A stretch of DNA of 64,000 nt, taken from contig JBAMJV010009023.1 of the NCBI GenBank assembly GCA_037951105.1, positions 1-64,000 on the forward strand, in the 5' to 3' direction. The DNA comes from Echinarachnius parma (taxonomy: Eukaryota > Echinodermata > Echinoidea > Clypeasteroida > Echinarachniidae). Under the pieces are notes generated by a model, which worked only from the letters and a program-made list of their open reading frames with translations, was not told the origin of the DNA and did no database searches. The position numbers and the translations under genes are program-made. Shown in pieces: positions 41,700 to 53,309 of this stretch (position 1 is its first letter; each line of letters starts with the position of its first letter).

Positions 41700-43000
41700 C
41701 TTAATCCAAAGCCTCCTTCGATCTGCTAAATCATTGGTTGTTAGTTCCCTATACTAGTATATGGTATAGATATCATTTGTTAAGAAAGTTGATATTTTGC
41801 ATAAACTTTCCAAGACTTATATTCCTATGGATGTTGAACTTTCAAGAGAAGAGTTGATGCAATAAATCTGTTCCCCTTTTCGATCCTCTAATTTTGGCCT
41901 TGATAGTTCCTGCTATAATGGGTAACCGGGTGCTTCAATTCTAATTCCAATTTAGGGAGTTGATACTTCGCATACACTTTCCTCGATATTGTATACTAAG
42001 TTCCAGTTTTCTCCACCAGTTTCCACTGCAGTTTTAGTCTGTCCGCTGAACTTCTAAGAGCATAATTGATGCCTTGCTTACAAATTCCTGCACACATTTC
42101 TGGAAAAGGCTTGATGGTCTAATTAAATGACTTTATATTTACCCGGGGTTCAATTATGATTCGACACAAAAATATTCACAATATTGACGCTATGCTTACG
42201 AAGTTCCTGTACACATTTCATCAACAGCTTGATGGTCTAAATGACCATCATTATCCGGGGTTCAATAAGATTCGACACAAATAATTTCACGATATTCCTT
42301 GATGGTCACCAATATCACACGCATCATCTCGATGTTTGACAGGCTAATCACGACAGTTTAATTACCTGCCCATTATGTGTATATCAGTTGATGATACCTC
42401 TATCATGCTCATGAAGATCGACCTGCTCAGCTTAGATTCACATGAAAGTGTTTTAATTTAGAAGTCCATCAAAAGATCAGTGCATTGGTGCAAGATAATT
42501 TACCACATGAGACCATCTCAGTAAAAAGAAAAATATAATCAAGTTTTGTCGAGAATGTCCAACATCTCGCTATTTTCATCGGAGCGTATTGGGTGTAATT
42601 CTAAGTTGTCCTTTGATACCATTTACCAGGCCTCGGAATAGGATTCGTGTAATTGCCTATACATAGTGATGTCGTCCAAATTAATACTCTTTTAGCATGT
42701 TAAGACACTATTCATCTACGATGCATGACGTGCGATCAATTAGCGCTGTAAAACGAATATCATAGTCCCGTCTGGACAACAATAGATCGTATTTGCTCGC
42801 AGGGGTCTGGAGTGCATCACAAAAGCCATCTCGGACAATAGCGGTTCTTTAAATGGACATAGACAAGGGCGGAGCTAGGGTGAAAGCCAACAGGGGGTGG
42901 GGGGGGGGGGGGGGGGGGGGTGCGCATTTCGCTGTAACGGATGAACAGGTGCAGGATAGGGCATCTTCAATACACATAAAATCAAATCAAGTCTTTAGTG
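41700..43000. other. Upstream flank of G-gamma gene B
   Basis: No coding signal. There is a local tandem duplication: AATTAAATGACTTTATATTT ACCCGGGGTTCAA-type units near 42090-42175 and 42195-42290, sharing CACACATTTC and CGACACAAA. A G-run lies at 42898-42920. Confidence 0.5.
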
Positions 43001-43260
43001 CATGGTCACGCATCAGCCAACCTGCCTACAGTGGTCACTAAAAGTGATCCCCTGCAGATAAAAACAATATATTATGGAGCCTGTCAACAGTGGCAACCTT
43101 TCTTGTTTCTCTCAGGTGGTCTATACCACAGGTTTAACATGTATTAGTCGTCATGCATCTATATCAGCCAACCTGCCTACAGTGACCACTAAAATGGATT
43201 CGATTCCCTCCAGAGTATTACAACGTTAGTGGACCTGTAACTATAATACAGACATGATAA

Positions 43261-43624
43261 CCCAGGTAGCAAGCCAACGTTGGTCCAACGTTGGAAATCC
43301 GCATACAAATATCACAATCTAATTGTTGGAATCAGGTTGGATGCCAACGTTGGTCCAACGTTGGAAATCCGCATACAAATATCACAATCTGATTGTTGGA
43401 ATCAGGTTGGATGCCAACGTTGGTCCAACGTTGGAAATTTGCCAACTCGTTGGACGTTGGACAGACTTGTTGGACCAACGTTGGTCCAACATGTTGGAGC
43501 ATCGTCATTTGGGCGTACACAAGCATCGCTGATCCAACGTTGCCGGACAGCGTTGGACCAACGTTTAGAAAAAAAATGGCCAACGTTGCTCCAACGATGG
43601 ACCAACGTTTGTTTGCTACCTGGG
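43261..43624. mobile_element. Foldback element 'CCAGGTAGCAA' with ACGTTGG repeats
   Basis: Ends CCCAGGTAGCAAGCCAACGT and ACGTTTGTTTGCTACCTGGG are inverted. Inside, CCAACGTTGG occurs many times, and a 70-bp unit (CGTTGGAAATCCGCATACAA plus TATCACAATCTAATTGTTGG) is tandemly repeated. Open frames in several phases are products of the repeat. Confidence 0.9.
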
Positions 43625-45052
43625 AATGGTGACCTGTGTACAGTAGCTAATTTGTTATTGTTTTCCGTAAGTGATCATGTAATACATTATACATGTAGGT
43701 TAGTTTTATGTTGTATCCATATTGGTGTAGCGAGGTAGAAAGAGAAGGGGGGGTGATCAACCAAATGGAAGGAAGGAGGGGGTGGGGTGGGTGGGTGATC
43801 ATTAACCCAGTGAGGGAGGGGGGGGGGGTGGTGTGATCAACTCAAGGGAGGTCTCTCCCTTGGACCTTATAGCTACCCCATTAAATAAAGTCTTGAGAAG
43901 GGTAAATAGTAACACGATCTATAGCTGGTTGTGGTAACGTGCCTCACAAGAAACAGGCCTACCAGGTAGTCTATGGGTCTACTGACATGTTATGTTCTGC
44001 GATGTATAGCATAAGGCTATTTATTTTGTTTTGTTTGGTCTTTTCGTTTTTTGTTGTTTTGTTTGGGGGGGGGGGGGCACGATATTTCAATTGAGAGCTA
44101 GCGTTTTTTTATGTTTTTTTTTTTTCAAACATTATTTTGTATTTTTGTTTTATTGTGTGTATGTGCCTCGATCGGAGTTTGGTATCTATATAATTGGTAA
44201 TTAGGCAGGCCTTGGGTCTGATTCATAATGTAAGCTGTAAACATGGTTGTTGATAACATACCACTCGACTGTTGGTACATCGGCTGAACTCGAGTTCAAC
44301 GGTACAATAATTGTCATGAAATATTAGAAAATAGTCATAACATTCAAAACAGTTACCGAAGGTGGGGTATTTTTGTTGAGACACACAACACAAAATGTAA
44401 AGGTTTCTGCTCGTCATTACAACTTGATGCATTTTAGAAAGACAAAATACAACATTATACAAAACAAACTTTCAAAATCCAATTACATTGACCTATACTT
44501 ACATATTGTTTACTTTTTCTAATCTGTTCATATAGCCTACTTACAATTATTTACAAAATTTGATACGATTTTGCTAAATTTTCATTCGCCTGAATCCCCC
44601 AATTATCAACCCGCATGCATACTGCACAAACAAATTATAATGCCCAACTTAACCAAACATTCGAAATGTCATGAAAAATCTATCTCCAATGTTACTAAAT
44701 CAATTATTTTTTTTTTAAATATAAAAAGTGTTTACATACACACCTTTTTTATCGATTTTTAGCAGCATCGTTTTCTGGTCATGGGTACATTTATCCACTA
44801 ACGCTATTTTTGTTTTTCTTCTAAATAAGCTCTCAAATAGAATAATTATACAAACTAGAAGGATAACAAACTGTTGAGCGGAAATGAGGAGCGATTTGAC
44901 GTTCACGACCAGCTGATATAGGGGAAGTCCCCATGAGATCATCCCTGAATACCACTCTCTGATTGGTCAGTTATGATGTCATCGCGTGTTTACATCGCAT
45001 TAGTAAGTTGCACAGTATTGCATCATTTTGCTAAGGTTGGCTTCGGCTGTTG

Positions 45053-45060
45053 TATAAATA
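45053..45060 (+). promoter_or_regulatory. Candidate TATA box
   Basis: TATAAATA lies about 150 bp before the first plausible ATG (45208) of the downstream gene, in a short moderately GC-rich region. A transcription start about 30 bp downstream would be expected, but this is unverified. Confidence 0.4.
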
Positions 45061-45199
45061 GTGATTTCGTATGGTGCAATTTATCAGTCTGTAAAATGTA
45101 GTCAACATGAGAGAAACACCGCGATAAAAGCTGAGAATACACTTATTGTTCCAGTTCTTGAAGTCAGAATGACGAACTCAATACAGAACGTGAATTTGA

Positions 45200-45621
45200 A
45201 CTTTAAAATGGCTGTTTTGCGCCGACAGAAGAAACGTTCATCGCGGAGTAATTTTAACGGGTACCACCCTCGGCGTCCCCCGAAACTCCGGCAGGGCATT
45301 TTTTGCGGCTCCGGCGATAGCTGGGTCGGCAGGTAGACGGAACAGAACTCAATTCCGTAACAAAAACTCAAATCAAGAAGGGCTAAGAAGCACATCCCAG
45401 CAGTCTTTCTGTAATATCTACCTCGGGGAGAATTTCTCGACCCGTTTGGAATCTGTGTTTCAGCTGGAGAGGTCGCTTCGCGTCGATTTAGAGGATGGTT
45501 TTGTGAAGTGCCGCTTCGATCCGTTCAGGCGGTTTGCTGACATGAGTCTGTCGGGCATGGCTCGGCGCATGAAGGCTTGCCCGAACGCTGGCGGGGATTC
45601 AGTGGAGTCTGAAGTTCTCAG
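45200..45621 (+). CDS. Unknown gene, exon 1 (start unresolved)
   Basis: The frame that joins exon 2 is open throughout and includes NIYLGENFSTRLESVFQLER. The peptide encoded before about 45345 in this frame is low in conserved-looking features and may not be translated. Confidence 0.65.
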
Positions 45622-48600
45622 GTAGGTTAAGATCGTGGCTTAGATTTGCACTTGAAATGTTGAATAAATGAGACGATTAAACAAGGTGTTTTCATGCTAT
45701 ACTATAGCCTATACTGTTACTAACTAACCGGTGCTGTTGTACGCACATTTTTTCTTTTTTACTTTGTCATTTGATTTTTGGTAAAAATATCTACAAAATG
45801 TATATTCTTGAATATGTTTGTCCCCAACATAATCTGGATCTGGATGTTTTACAGTGCAGGACCTGGTATGGTATGTGCCATACCACTTGGTGTATAATGG
45901 CAGATGCATTCTCTTCGAAGACATGCCCACGACTTTTTTTTTTTTATATTTATATGTTTTATTGAATTAACAACATCATAATATTTACAAACGATTGAGA
46001 AAGATTGGAAAATTACAAGGAAAATCAAATATGAATCAAAAAAAAGAGAAAAAAATAAAAAATAAAAAATAAAAAAATACACAAAATTTCACACACTGGC
46101 AGCAAATGCAGCTTGGGAGAGTACCCGCAACAGACCACCGGCCACCCCGCGCACAAGCCAACCAAGTAACCATCGAATCCATCCCGCAACTCCACCGACG
46201 GGGCCGACTCCACCTCTACATTGTTATTATTAAGCCTGTGGTAGTTTACACACTTGGTCGGCTGAAGCCAAACCACACACACAAACACACACACCCACCC
46301 CACACACTTGCACACACGCACCCACACACACACCCCACACACACACATACACAGAAAGCAACACCTTCTCATTGTAATAAAGTGGAGCCGCCCCCACCCT
46401 CGGGGCGGGAAAGATGCAAAGGCCACCCGGACAGCAGGAGCACGGGGGACCAGCGGGGGGTCACGGAAACTCTCTCGAAACTATGGGCCAAATATCGTTA
46501 GAAAAGGCATGCTGCAGATGCACACAGCAATACAATATAATGTACATAACAATACAATGTACATAACAATACAATGTACATAACAATACAAAAATGTAGT
46601 ACAACCAGGATTGAGTAAGCATTGCACAACCTACAGCGATGCCTAATCAGTACCTAGTGTGTTGGCAGTCATCTTCAACACTAATACTTCAAGCATAGAT
46701 ATAACAAAATATAACATATTACAGACAATGAAATTACCATTTACAATATTTTGAGTGATCATAATTTAAACTTCCATTTCTTAAAATGAAGGACAAGCTT
46801 GTTATTCTTTTTAGCAATACTATATTCCAAATTCTTATTACTAACAGTGTATGTTTTGTAGCCTTCAAAGGATGGTAATTTATTTTGGAATTTGCATATA
46901 TAAATATAATATTTAAGTAAAAGAAACAAATACGTAAGAAATTTATCATTATCAAAACCAAACATTTTTTCAAAAATTGTAGGGTTCAAAGCTTGCTTTG
47001 TCTTCTCTTCAATAACCTTAATAGTCTTATCCCAGATGGGCTCTTATCCCAGATGGGCGACATGCCCACGACTTGGTATGCATGACTGAAAGAACCCATG
47101 TTCTATGCAACTTGTGTAACGCATCGGTTCTTTAAGTCATGCATGCCAAGTCATGGGCACGTCTGCGAAGAGAATACCCTCAGCAATAATTAGGAGGAAC
47201 ATTCCTTATTCAATATTTGAATTGATCTGTTGTAGAAGTAGTTGTGATGATATTAGTTAAAAAGGCTTGAAGAGTGGCCTTAAGTTTAAAGGCGCTGAGA
47301 CCAGAATTTCAACTTGTTAAATAAAACCATGCAGAACAGATATATAATGATATTATGAAACTTAACAAGAAGAATCTTAAATGCTTTTAACATACAGCCT
47401 GGAACTCTTGCATCAATACTTTGGCACTCGGCTACTCAAGACCGAAATGGAGGTCCAGTACTTCCCCTACAGGGGGTCCATTGTGGACTACACCTGTGAT
47501 TTATTTTGGTTTTGGTTGAAGTTCAATTGTGATGTTGCATTATTTAACTGTAATTTATATTTCCCATTTTCAGTCTGGAACTCTTGCATCGCTGCTTTGG
47601 AGCTCAGCTACTCAAGACCGAGATGGAGGTCCAGTACTTCCCTTATGGAGGGTCCATCGTGGACTACACCTGTGAGATGTTTGGGGTCAGTCTGGGCGTG
47701 TCCGTTACCAGGGCGATGAAGTTCCGAGGAGACTTTGAGAAGGAAGATGCGGAGAAGCTGCTCGGAAAGAAACTGAGGGGTGAGTTAATCATGTCTTAGC
47801 ATGAAGTGATCCATCAACTTCATGAGGATTTGGACAATGTTACTAAGTCCCTTTAAGCCTAAAAGGAGAACTACAAAAGTGATGTTCAAGACTTTACACC
47901 ATACACCACCCCTGCAAGTCAAAGGGTTAACTGCATCATACCACTATATTTGCAAGTTTCTTGTATGATGTGTGATAGCTTCATAGAACAGAAACACTAT
48001 TAACCAGTATATTTACCCAGTGAAAAAAAGTGAATATAAATGCAAAATGTTAATGTTATCACCTACTGCCCATTGATTTTGACTACAATAAAACAAAAAC
48101 ACATTCCGGAATGCTTTTGATTCAATAACAAATCTTCCATAATTAGAGAGATATAAAAAAAAAGCATTCATTCTTCTGTTACAAGGTAAACATGTACAAG
48201 AGAAATGGTGAAGTTCCAAGTAATTGTGCTTATTTTAAAAGGTGAATGGATCACTAATAATGTTTTACATGCCTTGGGTGTTGATTTGCAGAATTTTTTT
48301 TTTTCATCAGGGAAAATGAGACAATAGTTCATCATCAAAAACAAAGGAATTCCTTCACAAATTATTGCCTAGATACATTTGTCACGTCTTCCTCTAGGCT
48401 TACTCTGTCTCACATAAGTTTATCTAATGTCTATTGCAAATAGAGACGATTACACGTTTTGAGCGTAATTTTAAAACTACTATGTTTTGGTTGTCGTAAT
48501 TGTTATTTGTTACATTTCTTCATGTAAATAAATGCATACTTTTCAGCTAACTAGAGTAGATGGTTAACTATTTAATCAAATATGTTGATCCCTTATTATT

Positions 48601-48845
48601 CTAGGTATCATAAATCTAATAAATTGCATATTTTCCCTTTTCCACCAGGTATTGCCAATGCTACCCAGAATGCACAAGACAAGTGGTCCAAGCAGTTCCT
48701 CCACATCTGGGCCTCGTCCTCAAAGGTCGCAGACGTCTTGACCTCTGTCTACCGCGACCTCGCTGCCCACCTCAGGGTCAACACCGTTGTCCTCGTTACC
48801 GTAGTAACCAACCCTCAGCATTCCCTCTTCAAGAACTCGAGATGA
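45200..48845 (+). CDS. Conserved-looking protein of unknown function (3 exons)
   Basis: Exon 1 ends at 45621 (GTAGGT), exon 2 is 47574-47779 (TTTTCAG / GTGAGT), exon 3 is 48649-48845 (CACCAG ... TGA); the phases (2, then 1) join correctly. Readable blocks: STRLESVFQLERSLRVDLED, FDPFRRFADMSLSGMARRMK, GGDSVESEVLSLELLHRCFG, TEMEVQYFPYGGSIVDYTC, GVSLGVSVTRAMKFRGDFEK, then QFLHIWASSSKVADVLTSVY and NTVVLVTVVTNPQ. This balanced, dense sequence looks like a compact folded enzyme-like domain, but I do not recognise the family. The 5' end is unresolved: the coding frame is open from a stop at 45197 but has no ATG before 45542, whereas the best ATG (45208, AAAATGG) is in another frame that stops at 45336. 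A frameshift, a tiny intron or a later start would each explain it. Confidence 0.75.
46271..46350 (+). repeat. (CA)n tract
   Basis: CACACA-rich with CCCA interruptions, inside the LINE fragment. It generates His/Thr-rich and Cys/Val-rich open frames. Confidence 0.85.
46759..47035 (-). pseudogene. C-terminal fragment of LINE ORF2
   Basis: Open frame of about 90 codons lacking everything upstream (endonuclease and polymerase). The pattern of hydrophobic K-rich helices followed by a KKW ending is typical of ORF2 tails. Confidence 0.65.
47398..47499 (+). pseudogene. Upstream copy of unknown-gene exon 2 (5' part)
   Basis: Preceded by an intact acceptor (TTTTAACATACAG). It reads in the correct phase LELLHQYFGTRLLKTEMEVQ, YFPYRGSIVDYTCD, against LELLHRCFGAQLLKTEMEVQ in the real exon 75 bp downstream of its end. 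Similarity stops abruptly after CACCTGTGA. The frame stays open through to the real exon, so exonisation or retention would not necessarily stop translation in this phase. Confidence 0.95.
47574..47779 (+). CDS. Unknown gene, exon 2
   Basis: Encodes LELLHRCFGAQLLKTEMEVQ through LLGKKLRG, including GVSVTRAMKFRGDF. Chosen over the upstream copy because it alone has the full length and a donor. Confidence 0.9.
48649..48845 (+). CDS. Unknown gene, exon 3 (terminal)
   Basis: Encodes GIANATQNAQDKWSKQFLHI to HSLFKNSR and TGA. A possible AATAAA follows at 48988-48993. Confidence 0.88.
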
Positions 48846-48910
48846 CCTTCAGAGGTTGTGAATAATTCTCCACACTATGTACAAACTTGATATTATATTG
48901 GCTGAATAAT

Positions 48911-48990
48911 TAACCCGTTCCCTTGGAGTTCCTGAAATCCCCATAGACTTTGTACACAACCAACCCGGTTCCCATAGTCAAGGGGTTAAT
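48911..48990. repeat. Short dispersed palindromic repeat, copy 2
   Basis: TAACCCGTTCCCTTGGAGTT ... CCCATAGACTTTGTACACAA ... CAAGGGGTTAAT. It is related to 11261-11333 and 50691-50768 and lies where the 3'UTR of the unknown gene would be. Confidence 0.55.
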
Positions 48991-49322
48991 AAAATCATAT
49001 TTTTAAATTTGAAGTACCCGCTCAGGATAACATGAATGGAATTTTTAAATTCAATACCAGACATAGTTTGATGATCACAAACAAGGAAATCATTTAAGGG
49101 AAGCCAAATGCTGGATGCTGGCATTTGTGTCTACGGTTTTATAAGTGCATAATTCTTGTCACTTCTAGTGGTATATTTTCTTCTTGGGTATCAATAATAA
49201 TGGAAACAATCAATGTTTTATAAACAACATTTTCATCTGTTTTGACTGACCACTTGAGGCTTCCATGTATTCCAACTGTATCATGTGCTACGTCGTCTGA
49301 TCATGAACTAATGAAAGCGGGT

Positions 49323-49548
49323 AAAGCCCTCTGCAGACAGAGCCGACTCGACCCGATCCGACTGGTTTTCATTCGGATCGGCTCAGTTTTCAGTGCCTCG
49401 CGACACACATTTTGCCAGTTGAGAGACAGTCGGATGCCAGTCGGGGCCGATTCAACACGATGACTCGACTCCGACTGACCGGGCCCGACTCTAGCCTGAT
49501 TGAAACCAGTCGGATCGGGTCGAGTCGGCTCTGTCTGCACCGGGCTTA
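49323..49548. mobile_element. Foldback element with ~40-bp inverted ends
   Basis: AAGCCCTCTGCAGACAGAGC plus CGACTCGACCCGATCCGACTGG-type sequence at left is matched by its complement ending GTCTGCACCGGGCTT at right. The interior is rich in GACTCG/CAGTCGG words. Plus and minus open frames here mirror each other. Confidence 0.85.
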
Positions 49549-50690
49549 ACGTGACCACTGACACAGCAGCAGACTCGAGAACAACGTTTTTTTGTTTTTT
49601 TTTGTTGAAAATGTACGGTTTCTTTTTTTATCACATGGTACTGTTGGAAAACATGGCAGTCTTCAGTGGTCAGTAAAACAGATGATAGTGATCTCATAAA
49701 CATTACAAAATACAAATACATGTATTTCCATTATTAGTGGTACCCAACAGGAACTATGCACTTATCAATAACAGTAAGCAAACATGCAATCACTTGACTT
49801 CCCTTTAAATGATCGTATAATTTTGTTCATCCGATATAATATAATGAAATGTCGGTGTAAATTTTGTTTGCCCCATGCAATCATGCTAGTGCTATTTTCG
49901 TGCCCTGCTTACATGTACATTTAACTGTAACCCGGCATTATGTGTATTTAATCAGTGTTTATTCAAGTGATGGTTAAATTTCTGTACTTACTAAAGTAAT
50001 AGTTCTTTCAATAATATCCTGTCTTTTATATTTGAAAGTAGTTTTATATGGAAACAAATTTGATCTACAGACTACATCATTTATTTATGTATCTCTTTTA
50101 TGTGGAAAGTTTATGCATTTGCCAGAAAATTATATAAACTTATTTATATCGATTATATTTAATACAAATAAATGAATAAATGAATGTATTTAAGGAAAAG
50201 TCAATTTGTACTTGTTATTGCGAGTTATTAGTTATCATCTTCACCCTCTAGTAATGATTGTCACGTGGCATGGGTTAAATTCCTGGGGACCAAAACCAAA
50301 ATGTATTTCTTTACAGAACTTCGTGCCCTTTTTGCCAAATATGTACTTTTTAAACCCACTCAGGACCGACTAATTTTGCTATAATATGTATTCTCCATGT
50401 CAGACCCCTGCCAGGGTTCTGAAGGGGTTAATGCTACATCAATAACTGTCAACATCAAAATCAACAGCAACATCTATAATATGAAATCTTCATTTCAAAC
50501 ATCAACTTCATCAGCACCAGTCTAGTCGGAAATAACCAAATCTAAATGGGGTTTTATTTTGTAAATGTGACTTCAGTTCTACCACCCCGTTCAGAACAGA
50601 GACTGATTTCTTCTGTTTACATTCAGCATTAACTCATCCGGCAACAAAACATGCACTTAAAAAAAAAAATGTTATCCCAGTTTTTCTTCT

Positions 50691-50768
50691 TGCCCATTTC
50701 CTTCAAAGTTCTAAAATCCCCTTAGACTTTGCACATACTCCACCCGGTTCCCATAAGGAAAGGGTTAC
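50691..50768. repeat. Short dispersed palindromic repeat, copy 3
   Basis: GCCCATTTCCTTCAAAGTTC, AAATCCCCTTAGACTTTG, CACCCGGTTCCCATA, AAGGGTTA: third member of the ~78-bp family. Confidence 0.55.
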
Positions 50769-50834
50769 AGATAGTCTTTTTAGACCTTGTTTACAAACAT
50801 TGTTTGTGCCTTGTTTACAAACATTGTTTGTGCA

Positions 50835-50945
50835 TGTGTGTGTGTGTGTGTGTGCGTGCATGTGTGAGTGCGTGATTGTCAGCGTGTGTGTGTGTGCATG
50901 CAAGTGTGTGTGTGTATGTACATGACTGTGTGCACACATGTGTGT
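50835..50945 (+). repeat. (TG)n microsatellite
   Basis: TGTGTG runs interrupted by CATG/CGTG words. Confidence 0.85.
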
Positions 50946-51140
50946 TTGTGATGTGTTGGAAGGGAAGAAGAGGGATAGGGATGTGTTCTCCTTTAATGAG
51001 GTGAAAACATCAGAACAAGAAAAATGAGGGATTATGTAAAAGAATGAAGGAAAAAGTTGCTTAGTTTGTGGTAGCAGAAATCCTGCAGTAACAGAATTCA
51101 CATCACTAGATAAATCCTTTTAAATTCATCTATACATTAT

Positions 51141-51290
51141 ACAGTGGAACCTCATTATAAAGAGGTCGGATATAACAAAACGAGGTAATTTTACATTTCT
51201 TTGCTTTTTTTACCCTGATATGAGAAACCCGATATAACAAGTTATTTTTCATAGTCCCAAGGACCTCTTTATAACGAGGTTCCACTGTAT
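51141..51290. mobile_element. MITE 'ACAGTGGAACCTC', copy 1
   Basis: ACAGTGGAACCTCATTATAA and ATAACGAGGTTCCACTGT are inverted ends. The interior has GGTCGGATATAACAAAACGA. Two relatives follow at 51296-51476 and 53310-53469. Confidence 0.88.
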
Positions 51291-51295
51291 CTCAA

Positions 51296-51476
51296 TATGG
51301 TTGAACCTCGTAATAAGAGGATCTTGTGACCAGGTTAATAACCTTGTTATATATCAGGTATTTGTTTATCACCATAATAAAACAAAAGGATTTAAAGAGC
51401 TTGTACCAGTAACATTACCTTGTTATAACAGGGTATACTTATAAAGAGCTCTTTATTTTAACAAGGTTCCACTGTA
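51296..51476. mobile_element. MITE 'ACAGTGGAACCTC', copy 2
   Basis: More decayed: TGGTTGAACCTCGTAATAAG at left, CAAGGTTCCACTGTA at right. Adjacent to copy 1. Confidence 0.7.
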
Positions 51477-51500
51477 CCAGGAATACTTGATATAATTCAG

Positions 51501-51909
51501 TTAAAGGGATAGTTGAGTTTTGGTATAGAGGGTGCTGAACAAACTAAATTTTTTCTGAGGTAATGAAAAACCGAGTGTGATATTTGAAAGAGCATTTAAT
51601 TTTAATGACAGAATAAACTTAATTTGATTTAAATCGGTTCAGAGACGACTGAAATATCCATAAATTTAACCATTTGTAATGGTGGGGCACCACAACAATT
51701 CAGTAATTTTGAACCAGCCAAAACAAAAATATAATAATAATGAATAATAACAGGCTTTTTATTCAGTCTTTTGTAATTTGTTATACCTTTCGAGAATGGT
51801 GGAGTTATAACTATTAGTTTCTCATGTACTAATGGTGCAGGTTTTGGCTACTAAAATTCAATTTGACCAAAACTGTACTCTCTATACCAACACTCAACTA
51901 TCCCTTTAA
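51501..51909. mobile_element. MITE 'TTAAAGGGATAGTTGAG', copy 2
   Basis: Terminal TTAAAGGGATAGTTGAG / CTCAACTATCCCTTTAA. The interior shares AATAAACTT, ATCGGTTCAGA and TTTTGAACCAGCC with the intron 7 copy, but is about 160 bp shorter. Confidence 0.9.
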
Positions 51910-52136
51910 ACCTAATTCACTTTGAAAATGAAATGAATAGAAAAGACAGCAAGAGGTTAGACATGGTTAATCATTTAATAATTGGCAAGACCCCTTAAAA
52001 ATCATTCAGCAAAATAAAGTTACAACCCCTACTACATGTACTTTCACATGCATTTTCAATTTATTCAATTTTGTTTCTTCTTGACCACCACTTATTCATA
52101 GCACAATTCATATGTTCATATCAAAATTTTAATTAC

Positions 52137-52323
52137 AATAAAACCTGTGTATTATAATAGTGACCACCTATTGGAAACAAAAAAAAGTGGCCACTGTAGA
52201 CAGGTGACCTCTATAGACAGGTTCCACAGCACTGTTTCTATCTGCAGGGGATCACTTTCGGTGGCCACTGTAGGCAGGTTGGCTGCTATAGACAGGTGGC
52301 CACTAAGGCAGGTTTGACTGTAC
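52137..52323. mobile_element. MITE 'ACAGTCAAACCTG', copy 2
   Basis: AATAAAACCTGTG at the left, AGGCAGGTTTGACTGTA at the right. The interior GCAGGGGATCACTTTCGGTG and GGCCACTGTAGGCAGGTTGG match copy 1. Confidence 0.8.
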
Positions 52324-53309
52324 ATTACTAGTTCCATAACCTTCAAATAACTAAAAATCATGTTCCAAAATGGAGAATTGTAGATCAATTTATTACATTA
52401 TATGTCCCACAAGCACCTTATAATAAAAACAAAATCACCTATTTAAGATAGAATTGGAGATCATGATTTCCTTATCTCTTGTTGGCTTTTAAGTGTAACA
52501 AAACAGACAATTTGCTGAATATCTAAGAAGTAAACAAGCTAAATATGTGTAGGGTAAAAAACAAATGAAGACTGAGAAAATGATACAAGCCAAGCTGTAA
52601 AAAATATCATGTAAAAAAAAAAGGAAAAGCAATGATCTGTAAAAATGACTACCCGTACTACATTTTTCTTGACATTGACAAAGACTAAACTGCCAACTAT
52701 TAAGGGGGAAAAGGGATCGAGGGGCAAGGAAGGAAGAGGAGGGGTCTTATACACGTGACCTTGCACCACAAAACGTTTGTCATGTTGCGGCAGTAGTTTC
52801 CCTGTTATTAAATTAAATGGTATTACCAGAATGAGGGCATCTTAATGTACATGTACCTTCTATGATATTTTGAGCATAATGAATCATGATTTTGTTCATT
52901 GAATAAAAATGATCAGATAACAGCACAATTGAATGGAAGCTGATCTTTGAAGCGGCCCGTTTTCTCCCCAACATTACTCTTTTGCACTCATTTTGCGAGG
53001 GTTTGCTTCTATAGTCTGAATATGAACAATTATATACCATTCTAAAGGTAATGACCTCAACTTGAATGTCATGCGAAAATCAGCACAATCATTTTTCCTA
53101 ACTTATTGGTCATTTTTTGGAGTAAGTTCACATGTAGTACCGATAGTGGAGATATGAACTTACATCATCAGATTTGTCACAAAATATAATAACATTTATG
53201 TGCCATTATAATGTGTCAAAAAAGATTCTTTATTCCAACAACCATGTAATACCGATTACTAATAACGTTTCCTATCGAAATACACATTTTCATAGATATA
53301 GAACATAAT

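Larger units (their letters stand above)
45936..47058 (-). mobile_element. 5'-truncated LINE with 16-bp target-site duplication
   Basis: Perfect GACATGCCCACGACTT copies at 45920-45935 and 47059-47074 bound the insert. At the left end is a poly-T (poly-A on the minus strand), giving minus orientation. The 5' part (47035-46759) encodes the C-terminal tail of a LINE reverse-transcriptase ORF: IWDKTIKVIEEKTKQALNPT, LLLKYYIYICKFQNKLPSFE, and a terminal KKWKFKL with stop. The rest is 3'UTR with a CA-rich tract (46271-46350). 5' truncation, tail and TSD fit target-primed reverse transcription. Confidence 0.88.
45907..47178. mobile_element. Foldback MITE ('AACTTGGCATGCATGA' family), copy 2, interrupted
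   Basis: The left end GCATTCTCTTCGAAGACATG is mirrored by the right end CATGGGCACGTCTGCGAAGAG...AATAC (middle word CTGCGAAGAG). Inner CACGACTTGGTATGCATGAC mirrors GTCATGCATGCCAAGTC. It is split by the LINE fragment at 45936-47058. Relatives are at 7930-8180 and 63017-63282. Confidence 0.75.

Noticed and set aside
46025-46501. 131-133-codon ORFs on both strands
   Set aside because: Driven by a CA repeat inside LINE 3' sequence.
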